5,914 nt of DNA from Blastococcus sp. (GTDB lineage: Bacteria > Actinomycetota > Actinomycetes > Mycobacteriales > Geodermatophilaceae): the NCBI GenBank assembly GCA_025963345.1, contig JAOPUS010000263.1, forward strand, positions 1 through 5,914, in the 5' to 3' direction. The position numbers and the translations under genes are program-made. Below, in pieces: positions 1-5,355 of this stretch. Every line of letters starts with the position of its first letter. The first letter of the stretch is position 1. Below the pieces are notes generated by a model that saw nothing but the letters and a program-made list of their open reading frames with translations, did not search any database and had not been told where the DNA came from.

Positions 1-20
1 CCAGGACCGCCCTGCTGCCG

Positions 21-620
21 TTACCAGCGCCCACGATGCACGACCTCCTCGACGCTGCGCCGGCCCCGGCGCAGCGAGGGGGACCGGCGGTCGTCGTCGC
101 CGGGGTAGCCGATGGACACGCAGCCGACCGGCCGGTGGCCGCCCGGGATGCCGAACGCGTCCCTGAACGCCGGGATCCGCTCGGGCGGAATGCCGAAGAA
201 GCATGCGCCCAGGCCCTCGTCGACGGCGGTCAGGAGCATGAGCAGCGCGGCCATGCCGGCGTCGACGTCCCAGTACGGAACCGGCCATCGGGACTCGTCG
301 CGGTCGGTCCAGCCCTTGTCCGGCTCGGCGTAACGCTCCAGGTAGGCGAACTTGTCCGACATCGGCACGATCAGCAGCGGCGCGCGCCGCATCCGGGTGA
401 GCCAGCCGTCCGGCGTCCCACCGTCGGTGGTCGCGGTCCAGAAGCGCTCCCGTTCCTCCGGCGTCTCGAGGACCAGGAACGCCCAGCCCTGACTGAACCC
501 GGCCGAGGGCGCGCGGATGGCGTGCTCCAGCAGCCGCTCCCGGAGATCCGGCGGCACCGGGCGGTCCGGGTCGTAGTCCCGGACCATGCGCCGGCGGTGG
601 ACGACGTCTGCGAATTCCAC
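21..620 (-). CDS. Nitroreductase family protein (FMN-dependent oxidoreductase, substrate unknown)
   Basis: The 199-residue product has the layout of the nitroreductase superfamily, whose members use FMN and NAD(P)H to reduce nitro groups, quinones or other electrophiles, usually as cytosolic dimers. Visible signatures are an N-terminal basic patch (HRRRMVRDYDP, residues 8-18) expected to contact the FMN phosphate, APSAGFSQGW (37-46), the hydrophobic helix ending GLGACFFGI (136-144) and RPVGCVSIGYP (163-173). The C-terminus ends VEEVVHRGRW, and the stop is TAA at 21-23. The start is uncertain. The frame stays open to a TTG at 710, with GTG codons at 635 and 620. I chose GTG 620 because it places Met directly before EFADVVHRRRMVR, where family members as I know them begin. 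None of the three has a convincing Shine-Dalgarno at proper spacing. The gene is transcribed away from priA, so no shared operon exists with the histidine genes. The substrate cannot be deduced from sequence. Confidence 0.88.
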   Translation of the reverse strand: MEFADVVHRRRMVRDYDPDRPVPPDLRERLLEHAIRAPSAGFSQGWAFLVLETPEERERFWTATTDGGTPDGWLTRMRRAPLLIVPMSDKFAYLERYAEPDKGWTDRDESRWPVPYWDVDAGMAALLMLLTAVDEGLGACFFGIPPERIPAFRDAFGIPGGHRPVGCVSIGYPGDDDRRSPSLRRGRRSVEEVVHRGRW

Positions 621-643
621 GTCGCCACTGTGCACCAGGAAGA

Positions 644-659
644 TCCGGAGCCCTCCGGA
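644..659. repeat. 16-base perfect palindrome in the divergent promoter region
   Basis: TCCGGAGCCCTCCGGA reads as TCCGGAG, a two-base centre CC, then CTCCGGA, its exact reverse complement. It lies 24 bases upstream of the chosen nitroreductase start. It could be a binding site for a dimeric repressor acting on one or both divergent genes, or a 5'-leader hairpin of the nitroreductase transcript. The inner TCCGGA is itself self-complementary, and such words occur by chance in GC-rich DNA. Confidence 0.45.
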
Positions 660-774
660 CCCGGGCCGGCTGGTCGAGGGGGCAGCAGTGACAGGACGAC
701 TGCGGAGCAAGGTCGCGTTCGCCCGGCGCAGGCGTCCCCGAGATGCAGCTGCCGGACCGTCGACGGCGGGAACC

Positions 775-780
775 TAGGCT
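775..780 (+). promoter_or_regulatory. Putative -10 box (TAGGCT) for leaderless priA transcript
   Basis: TAGGCT matches the actinobacterial -10 consensus TANNNT and ends 7 bases before the GTG at 788. That is the usual distance from a -10 box to the transcription start, so transcription would begin at or next to the start codon. No Shine-Dalgarno sits at normal spacing before this GTG (the nearest purine run, GGCGGGA, is about 15 bases away), which supports a leaderless message. No clear -35 element is visible. Confidence 0.42.
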
Positions 781-787
781 GTCCTGC

Positions 788-1522
788 GTGCCGAAGCTGC
801 AGCTGCTCCCCGCCGTCGACGTCGCCGATGGCCAGGCCGTCCGCCTGGTTCAGGGGGAGGCCGGCAGTGAGACCTCCTACGGCGACCCCCTCGACGCGGC
901 GATGGCCTGGCAGCGGGACGGTGCCGAGTGGGTCCACCTGGTCGACCTGGACGCGGCCTTCGGTCGGGGCAGCAACCGCGAGCTGCTGGCCCGGGTGGTC
1001 GGCGAGCTCGACGTCGACGTGGAGCTCTCCGGCGGCATTCGTGACGACGAGTCGCTCGCCGCGGCACTGGCCACCGGCTGCCGCCGGGTGAACCTCGGCA
1101 CCGCCGCGCTCGAGTCACCGGAGTGGTGCGCCCGCGCGATCGCCGAGTACGGCGACCGGATCGCGGTCGGCCTCGACGTGCGGGGTACCCGGCTGGCCGC
1201 CCGGGGCTGGACCAAGGAGGGCGGCGAGCTCTACGAGACCCTCGCCCGCCTGGACGCCGAGGGCTGCGCCCGCTACGTGGTCACCGACATCACCAAGGAC
1301 GGCACGTTGCGCGGGCCCAACCTCGACCTGTTGCGGGAGGTGTGCGCCGCGACGCCGCGCCCCGTGATCGCCTCCGGCGGGGTCAGCTCGCTCGACGACA
1401 TCCGGGCGCTGGCCACGCTCACCGCCGTGGGCATCGAGGGCGCCATCGTCGGGAAGGCGCTGTACGCGGGCGCGTTCACGCTCCCCGAGGCGCTCCGGGT
1501 CACCGTGGAGGCCGCCGGGTGA
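788..1522 (+). CDS. priA: PriA: phosphoribosyl isomerase A (bifunctional HisA/TrpF)
   Basis: This cytosolic (beta/alpha)8-barrel isomerase of 244 residues converts ProFAR to PRFAR in histidine synthesis. In actinobacteria lacking trpF it also isomerises phosphoribosyl anthranilate in tryptophan synthesis. The sequence closely resembles Mycobacterium tuberculosis and Streptomyces PriA as I remember them: LLPAVDVADGQAVRLVQG at the N-terminus, WVHLVDLDAAFGRGSN (48-63), VELSGGIRDD (78-87), VGLDV (127-131), TDITKDGT (166-173) and ASGGVSSLDD (195-204). Catalytic Asp11 and Asp171 (D11 and D175 in M. tuberculosis), Asp130, Arg19, and the Arg139/Trp141 pair that corresponds to the dual-substrate loop residues Arg143/Trp145 are all present. 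The offset of four comes from a shorter loop after VGLDV. GTG 788 is the start because homology begins there. An upstream in-frame ATG at 743 would add 15 unconserved residues. The stop overlaps the next gene by four bases. Confidence 0.96.
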   Translation: MPKLQLLPAVDVADGQAVRLVQGEAGSETSYGDPLDAAMAWQRDGAEWVHLVDLDAAFGRGSNRELLARVVGELDVDVELSGGIRDDESLAAALATGCRRVNLGTAALESPEWCARAIAEYGDRIAVGLDVRGTRLAARGWTKEGGELYETLARLDAEGCARYVVTDITKDGTLRGPNLDLLREVCAATPRPVIASGGVSSLDDIRALATLTAVGIEGAIVGKALYAGAFTLPEALRVTVEAAG

Positions 1523-1914
1523 ACGGGGTGACCCGCATCAACTCCGGCGCTCCGTGGGAGGGGATCGTCGGGTACAGCCGCGTCGTGGTCCGTGGGGACG
1601 CGGCCTGGGTGAGCGGCACGACCTCGACGGTGGACGGCGTGGTGACGCACGCGGGGGACGCCGGCGCGCAGGCCCGCCAGGCGCTGGCGATCGTGCGGGA
1701 GGCCCTCGAGCGGGCCGGCTTCACCCTCGCCGACGTCGTCCGCACCCGGATGTTCGTCACCGACATCTCCCGGTGGGAGGAGGTCGGCCGGGCCCACGGG
1801 GAGTTCTTCGGCGACGTCCGGCCGGCTACCTCGATGGTGCAGGTGGCCGCACTGATCGACCCGGCGATGCTGGTGGAGATCGAGGCCGACGCGGTCCGGG
1901 GGGTCGGCGCGTGA
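1519..1914 (+). CDS. Rid (YjgF/YER057c/UK114) family protein lacking the catalytic arginine
   Basis: This 131-residue protein belongs to the Rid superfamily, small trimeric cytosolic proteins whose RidA branch hydrolyses reactive enamine/imine intermediates. Supporting features are the N-terminal strand region GYSRVVVRGDAAWVSGTT (18-35), the helix QARQALAIVREALERAG (51-67), VVRTRMFVTDISRWEEV (73-89) and the C-terminal LVEIEADAV (118-126). In RidA proteins the active-site arginine lies in a P-A-R-S/T motif; here that segment is PATSM, with Thr104 in its place, so RidA-type imine deamination is not expected. It resembles the Arg-less Rid groups of unknown function. GTG 1519 is the start because GGAGG at 1507-1511 precedes it by 7 bases and it overlaps the priA stop as GTGA. 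An in-frame GTG at 1528 is an alternative. Its coupling to priA and hisF suggests a job near histidine synthesis, which is inference only. Confidence 0.9.
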   Translation: MNGVTRINSGAPWEGIVGYSRVVVRGDAAWVSGTTSTVDGVVTHAGDAGAQARQALAIVREALERAGFTLADVVRTRMFVTDISRWEEVGRAHGEFFGDVRPATSMVQVAALIDPAMLVEIEADAVRGVGA

Positions 1915-2705
1915 GTCTGTCCGTGCGGGTCATCCCGTGCCTGGACGTCGACGCCGGCCGGGTGGTCAAGGGCGTGAACTTCGTCGACCTGCGTGACGCC
2001 GGCGACCCGGTGGAGATGGCGCGGGTCTACGACGCCGAGGGCGCCGACGAGCTGACCTTCCTCGACATCACCGCCAGCTCCGGTGACCGCGCCACCACCT
2101 ACGACGTGGTCAGCCGGACGGCGGAGAGCGTCTTCATCCCGCTGACCGTGGGCGGTGGCGTGCGCAGTGCCGAGGACGTCAACCGGCTGCTGCGGGCGGG
2201 CGCGGACAAGGTCGCGGTCAACACCGCTGCCGTCGCGCGGCCGGAGCTGATCGCCGAGATCGCCGACCGGTTCGGCAACCAGGTGCTGGTGCTGTCGCTG
2301 GACGCCCGGCGCTGCCGGGACGGCGCGGCCACCGACTCCGGGTACGAGATCACCACCCACGGCGGACGCCGGGGCACAGGTCAGGACGCCGTCGAGTGGT
2401 GCATCCGGGCTGCCGGGCTCGGGGCCGGAGAGATCCTGCTGAACTCGATGGACGCCGACGGCACCCGGGCCGGGTTCGACACCGACCTGATCAGCCTGGT
2501 GCGCCGCGAGGTGTCGGTACCGCTGATCGCCAGCGGGGGAGCGGGCGCGGCCGAGCACTTCCCGCCCGCGGTCGAGGCCGGCGCTGACGCCGTCCTGGCG
2601 GCGAGCGTCTTCCACTTCGGGGTGCTGCGCATCGGTGACGTGAAGGGCGCCCTGGCCGGCGCAGGCATTCCCGTCCGCCGGGAGGCCGACACCCCGCTCC
2701 GCTAG
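1911..2705 (+). CDS. hisF: HisF: imidazole glycerol phosphate synthase cyclase subunit
   Basis: HisF is the cyclase half of imidazole glycerol phosphate synthase. It uses ammonia delivered from the glutaminase HisH to convert PRFAR into imidazole glycerol phosphate and AICAR. The 264-residue (beta/alpha)8 barrel carries VRVIPCLDVDAGRVVKG (5-21), the phosphate-binding TVGGGVRSAEDV (79-90), VLSLDARR (127-134), ITTHGGRRGTG (147-157), LLNSMDADGT (176-185) and the second phosphate site IASGGAGAAEHF (206-217). Catalytic Asp12 and Asp131 (D11 and D130 in Thermotoga HisF) are present, as are the residues matching the ammonia-gate quartet: Arg6, Glu47, Lys100 and Glu174. GTG 1911 is preceded by a G-run at 1898-1903 and overlaps the Rid-gene stop by four bases. 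The stop is TAG. HisH must be encoded elsewhere, because it is not adjacent here. Confidence 0.97.
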   Translation: MSLSVRVIPCLDVDAGRVVKGVNFVDLRDAGDPVEMARVYDAEGADELTFLDITASSGDRATTYDVVSRTAESVFIPLTVGGGVRSAEDVNRLLRAGADKVAVNTAAVARPELIAEIADRFGNQVLVLSLDARRCRDGAATDSGYEITTHGGRRGTGQDAVEWCIRAAGLGAGEILLNSMDADGTRAGFDTDLISLVRREVSVPLIASGGAGAAEHFPPAVEAGADAVLAASVFHFGVLRIGDVKGALAGAGIPVRREADTPLR

Positions 2706-2720
2706 GAGACCCGCTCTCCG

Positions 2721-2788
2721 CGATCATGAAGTTCCGGTGGCGACACGCTGGTCCCGGACCGCGTGTCGCCTCGCCAACTTCATGATCG
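2721..2788. repeat. Two-tier inverted repeat (long hairpin element) between convergent genes
   Basis: The outer arms CGATCATGAAGTT (2721-2733) and AACTTCATGATCG (2776-2788) are perfect 13-base reverse complements. Inside them, after 5-base unpaired stretches on each side, GGCGACACGC (2739-2748) and GCGTGTCGCC (2761-2770) form a perfect 10-bp stem. A further four pairs (2750-2753 with 2757-2760) close around a CCG loop after a single bulged T at 2749. A transcript from either strand could fold into this hairpin, so the element may end transcription from both convergent genes, although no T-tract follows the arms. The modular form and comparatively AT-rich outer arms also resemble a dispersed REP-like or miniature mobile palindrome. 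Which of these applies cannot be decided from one copy. Confidence 0.8.
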
Positions 2789-2801
2789 TCGCTGAGGGCA
2801 G

Positions 2802-3419
2802 TCAGGCGACCGTCACGCGGGCGGCGTCCCGGCGACCGGCGGCCCAGAGCAGCAGCTCCATCGGCTTCCCCTCGACCGTCGTCCCGCCGTCGCCGAACCG
2901 CTTCTCCTCACCGGGGGCGTCGGTGCGGCGCAGCACCAGCCCGCCCTTCCGGCCGGCTGCGGCGCGGCGGGCGAACAGCCCGGCCGCGCGCCACAGGGCG
3001 TCCTGCGCGGCCCGCGGCAGCTCGCGCGGGGTCCAGCCCGACTGCGCGCGGCGCACGTCCTCGTGGTGGATGGCGAACTCCGTGGTGTTGAGCGCACCGG
3101 CCACGAGCGGCCAGGACATCGGCGACCAGGCGGGGGGACCGGCCCGGAGCCGGTCGACCACCTCGGCGTACGGGGTCGAGTCGCGCAGCCGGTCCTCGAG
3201 CCGGTGCGGCCACGACGCGAGCGGGCCACCACCACCGACCGCCTCGGCACCCAGGCCGACCAGCGCGTCGGGACGACGTTCGCGGACGACGAGGTGCGCG
3301 GCGAGGTGGGCGGTGTCCCAGCCCGCGCACAGGGTGGGGGCGCCGGGACCGACCTTGGCCAGCAGGTCGGCCAGCTCCCGGCGTTCACGGTCGGCGAACG
3401 ACGGGGAAGAGGAGGTCAT
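2802..3419 (-). CDS. TIGR03085-type family protein (MDMPI/DinB-like, putative metal-binding)
   Basis: This 205-residue soluble protein matches what I know of the actinobacterial TIGR03085 family, related to the N-terminal domain of mycothiol-dependent maleylpyruvate isomerase and the DinB-like four-helix fold. The defining segments are TLCAGWDTAHLAAHLVVRER (29-48) and LNTTEFAIHHEDVRRAQ (110-126). His42, His118 or His119, and nearby Glu120/Asp121 are candidate metal ligands. The C-terminal part, including GLVLRRTD (160-167) and KPMELLLWAAGR (185-196), also fits this family. The substrate is unknown. Relatives act with mycothiol, the actinobacterial thiol, but that role is not demonstrated for this group. 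A GTG at 3422 directly precedes the ATG at 3419. I prefer the ATG because a TAACCT -10-like box ends 6 bases before it and no Shine-Dalgarno is visible. It is transcribed toward hisF and away from the ABC genes. There is no signal peptide or membrane segment. Confidence 0.88.
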   Translation of the reverse strand: MTSSSPSFADRERRELADLLAKVGPGAPTLCAGWDTAHLAAHLVVRERRPDALVGLGAEAVGGGGPLASWPHRLEDRLRDSTPYAEVVDRLRAGPPAWSPMSWPLVAGALNTTEFAIHHEDVRRAQSGWTPRELPRAAQDALWRAAGLFARRAAAGRKGGLVLRRTDAPGEEKRFGDGGTTVEGKPMELLLWAAGRRDAARVTVA

Positions 3420-3425
3420 CACCGA

Positions 3426-3431
3426 AGGTTA
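3426..3431 (-). promoter_or_regulatory. Putative -10 box (TAACCT) for the TIGR03085-type gene
   Basis: Read on the minus strand, TAACCT fits TANNNT and ends 6 bases before the ATG at 3419, so the transcript would start at or next to the initiation codon. No ribosome-binding site is visible between the box and the start, consistent with leaderless translation. No good -35 element is seen at 16-18 bases. Confidence 0.35.
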
Positions 3432-3487
3432 GCCAGGAGGCACAGCCGCGCGCCTCCGAAGAGCATTTAGCCGCTCTAACGATCGCG

Positions 3488-3493
3488 TAGCAT
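3488..3493 (+). promoter_or_regulatory. Putative -10 box (TAGCAT) for the ABC exporter genes
   Basis: TAGCAT fits TANNNT and lies in the locally AT-richer part of the divergent region. It would give a 5' leader of roughly 25-30 bases before GTG 3527, enough for the GAGGAG Shine-Dalgarno at 3517-3522. The expected -35 zone (about 3465-3471) reads TTTAG-like and is a weak match. A small dyad, TTAG-N5-CTAA at 3467-3479, overlaps that zone and could be an operator, but it is short. Confidence 0.3.
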
Positions 3494-3526
3494 CCGAAGC
3501 CCGCCGTACAACCCCTGAGGAGCACC

Positions 3527-5302
3527 GTGGCCCGCCGCCGAGACGCCGTCGTGCGGCGCGGTCTCCGTCATGTGCGGCGCTCGATCGTCGAGCAGCCCGG
3601 CATGTTCACCCTCGCCGTCCTGGCCAGCAGCCTGTACGGCGCGATGACCGTGGCCAGCGCCTGGGTGATCGGGGAGATCACCGACCGGGTGCTGCTGCCG
3701 GCTTTCGCCGATGGCGCGACCACCGCCGCGGCGCTGTCCCTCGCGGCCGCGGCGATCCTCGGGGTCGCGCTGCTCAAGATCGTCGGCATCCTCGGCCGGC
3801 GGCTGTTCGCCGGGATCATGAGCTACCGCCTGCAGGCCGACTACCGGCGCCGGGTGACCCGCCAGTACCTGCGACTGCCGTTGTCCTGGCACCAGAAGCA
3901 CCCGACGGGCCAGCTGCTCTCCAACGCGAACTCCGACGTCGAGGCGTCCTGGTTCTTCGTCGCGCCGCTGCCGTTCGCCTGCGGCGCGCTGGTGATGATC
4001 GCGATCACCGTCGTGGCGCTCGTCCTCACCGACCCGCTGATCGCCCTCGTCGGGCTGGTCGTCTTCCCGCTGGTCTTCCTCGTCAACATCGTCTACTCGC
4101 AGGTGATGAGCCCGCGCATGCAGCGGGCGCAGCAGCTGCGCGCCGAGGTCAGCGAGATCGCGCACGAGAGCTTCGACGCGGCGCTGGTGGTCAAGACGCT
4201 GGGCCGGGAGACGGCCGAGACCGACCGCTTCCAGGCGCGGGCCGAAGAGCTGCGCGACGGACTGGTCGCCGTCGGCCGGGTGCGCGGCCTGTTCGACCCG
4301 ATGATGGAGGCGCTCCCGAGCCTGGGCACCCTTGCCGTGCTGCTGATCGGCGCCGGCCGGGTCGCCGACGGCAGCACCGACGCCGGCAGCCTGGTCTCCA
4401 TCGCCTACCTGTTCACCCTCCTGGCGCTGCCCATCCGCGCCATCGGCTGGGTGCTCGCCGACCTGCCCCGCGCCCTGGCCGGTTTCGACCGCGTGACCCC
4501 GGTGCTCGAGGCCACGGGGGAGACGCCGTACGGCCCGGACGCCGCGGTGCCCGGTGCGGGTGGCGCCGAGGTCGGTGTCGAGAAGGTGGGCTTCACCTTC
4601 GAGGGCACGTCGCGCCCGACGCTGTCCGACGTGACCTTCGACGTGCCCGCCGGCCGCACCGTCGCGATCGTCGGCCCCACAGGCTCGGGCAAGTCCACCC
4701 TCGCGGGCCTGCTGGTCCGCCTCGTCGACCCCTCCGACGGGCACGTGCTGCTCGACGGCGTGGACCTGCGCCGGCTCCGGGAGGGCGAGACCAGCGACCA
4801 GGCCGCCTTCGTCGCGCAGGGCACGTTCCTGTTCGACGACACGGTCCGGGGCAACGTCACGCTGGACGCGCCGTTCACCGACGACGAGGTCTGGACGGCG
4901 CTGCGCGTGGCGGCCGCCGACGACTTCGTGGCCGCCCTCCCCGAGGGCCTCGACACCCGCGTCGGCGAGCGTGGGGCCACCCTCTCCGGCGGCCAGCGCC
5001 AGCGGCTGGCCCTCGCCCGGGCCGTCGTCCGCCGTCCGCGGCTGCTGGTGCTGGACGACGCGACCAGCGCGGTCGACCCGTCGGTGGAGGCGCGCATCCT
5101 CGACGCCCTGCGCACGAGCGACCATCCCGCGACCGTCGTGGTGATCGCCTACCGGCAGGCCACGATCGCGCTGGCCGATGAGGTCGTCTGGCTCGAGCAG
5201 GGCCGGGCGCTCGCGCGGGGCACCCACGCGGAACTGCTCGCCGCGGTCCCCGGCTACGCCGCGCTGGTCCGCGCCTACTCGCAGGCGGAGGTGGCTGCGT
5301 GA
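3527..5302 (+). CDS. ABC exporter half-transporter with degenerate ATPase site (TMD-NBD fusion)
   Basis: This 591-residue half-transporter has the type IV (ABCB-like) exporter layout. A six-helix membrane domain (likely helices near 27-50, 64-90, 145-167, 168-190, 262-280 and 286-312) is followed by a nucleotide-binding domain from about 350. Visible motifs are Walker A GPTGSGKST (383-391), Q-loop Gln431, signature LSGGQ (486-490), Walker B LLVLD ending at Asp510, and D-loop SAVD (514-517). Two catalytic positions are altered: Asp511 replaces the usual glutamate after Walker B, and Tyr542 replaces the H-loop histidine (IAYR instead of IAHR). The A-loop position appears to be Phe358. An intact signature with a degenerate Walker B/H-loop is the pattern of the TM287-like subunit in heterodimeric exporters, so it probably pairs with the following gene product. 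The cargo is unknown. GTG 3527 is preceded by GAGGAG at 3517-3522. Confidence 0.95.
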   Translation: MARRRDAVVRRGLRHVRRSIVEQPGMFTLAVLASSLYGAMTVASAWVIGEITDRVLLPAFADGATTAAALSLAAAAILGVALLKIVGILGRRLFAGIMSYRLQADYRRRVTRQYLRLPLSWHQKHPTGQLLSNANSDVEASWFFVAPLPFACGALVMIAITVVALVLTDPLIALVGLVVFPLVFLVNIVYSQVMSPRMQRAQQLRAEVSEIAHESFDAALVVKTLGRETAETDRFQARAEELRDGLVAVGRVRGLFDPMMEALPSLGTLAVLLIGAGRVADGSTDAGSLVSIAYLFTLLALPIRAIGWVLADLPRALAGFDRVTPVLEATGETPYGPDAAVPGAGGAEVGVEKVGFTFEGTSRPTLSDVTFDVPAGRTVAIVGPTGSGKSTLAGLLVRLVDPSDGHVLLDGVDLRRLREGETSDQAAFVAQGTFLFDDTVRGNVTLDAPFTDDEVWTALRVAAADDFVAALPEGLDTRVGERGATLSGGQRQRLALARAVVRRPRLLVLDDATSAVDPSVEARILDALRTSDHPATVVVIAYRQATIALADEVVWLEQGRALARGTHAELLAAVPGYAALVRAYSQAEVAA

Positions 5303-5355
5303 ACGAGCGTGCGAGTTCACCGGGGAGCACCGCACCGTCGGGAACGCGACCGACG
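5299..5355. repeat. Two small inverted repeats in the ABC1-ABC2 spacer
   Basis: GTGAAC (5299-5304) and GTTCAC (5315-5320) are perfect 6-base complements around a 10-base loop, and the left arm contains the ABC1 stop codon. CGTCGG (5336-5341) and CCGACG (5350-5355) form a second 6-bp stem around an 8-base loop. Neither is followed by a T-tract, and the strong ribosome site for the next gene lies just beyond, so a full terminator is unlikely. They could set the ratio of the two subunits or mark an inserted repeat. Confidence 0.4.

Larger units (their letters stand above)
621..787. promoter_or_regulatory. Divergent intergenic region between nitroreductase and priA
   Basis: These 167 bases separate the diverging nitroreductase and priA starts and should hold both promoters. 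A perfect palindrome lies at 644-659 and a -10-like hexamer at 775-780. If the nitroreductase actually starts at GTG 635 or TTG 710, the left part becomes coding. I see no convincing -35 box on either strand and no small gene. Confidence 0.5.

Noticed and set aside
621..710. A longer nitroreductase starting at TTG 710
   Set aside because: The additional 30 residues are Ser/Pro/Gly-rich and precede the usual family N-terminus, and no ribosome site supports TTG. GTG 635 remains a possible alternative.
743..787. An upstream ATG extension of priA
   Set aside because: The extra 15 residues (MQLPDRRRREPRLSC) have no counterpart in PriA proteins, and the ATG lacks a Shine-Dalgarno.
36..1091. A plus-strand open frame across the nitroreductase and the start of priA
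   Set aside because: It is a low-complexity Ala/Pro/Arg/Gly translation, antisense to the nitroreductase and out of frame with priA.
1519..1530. A paired GTGA motif at the priA/Rid junction resembling the ABC spacer
   Set aside because: The second copy (GTGACC at 1528) is in frame within the Rid gene and only 9 bases away. It looks like an alternative start codon, not an insertion.
1500..2615. A long minus-strand open frame opposite the Rid gene and hisF
   Set aside because: It is antisense to two clearly conserved genes, has no recognisable domain and no credible ribosome site.
2705..2719. A small hairpin GGAGA-CCCGC-TCTCC overlapping the hisF stop codon
   Set aside because: The stem is only 5 bp, there is no T-tract, and it sits next to a far stronger inverted repeat. 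I do not call it a terminator on its own.
3467..3479. The TTAG-N5-CTAA dyad upstream of the ABC genes
   Set aside because: Four-base arms are too short to separate from chance, so it is mentioned only with the promoter entry.
3476..5335. A 619-codon minus-strand open frame opposite the ABC exporter gene
   Set aside because: It is an antisense shadow caused by high GC. Its translation is Gly/Arg/Asp/Gln/His-rich without a fold signature, while the plus strand encodes an unmistakable ABC exporter.
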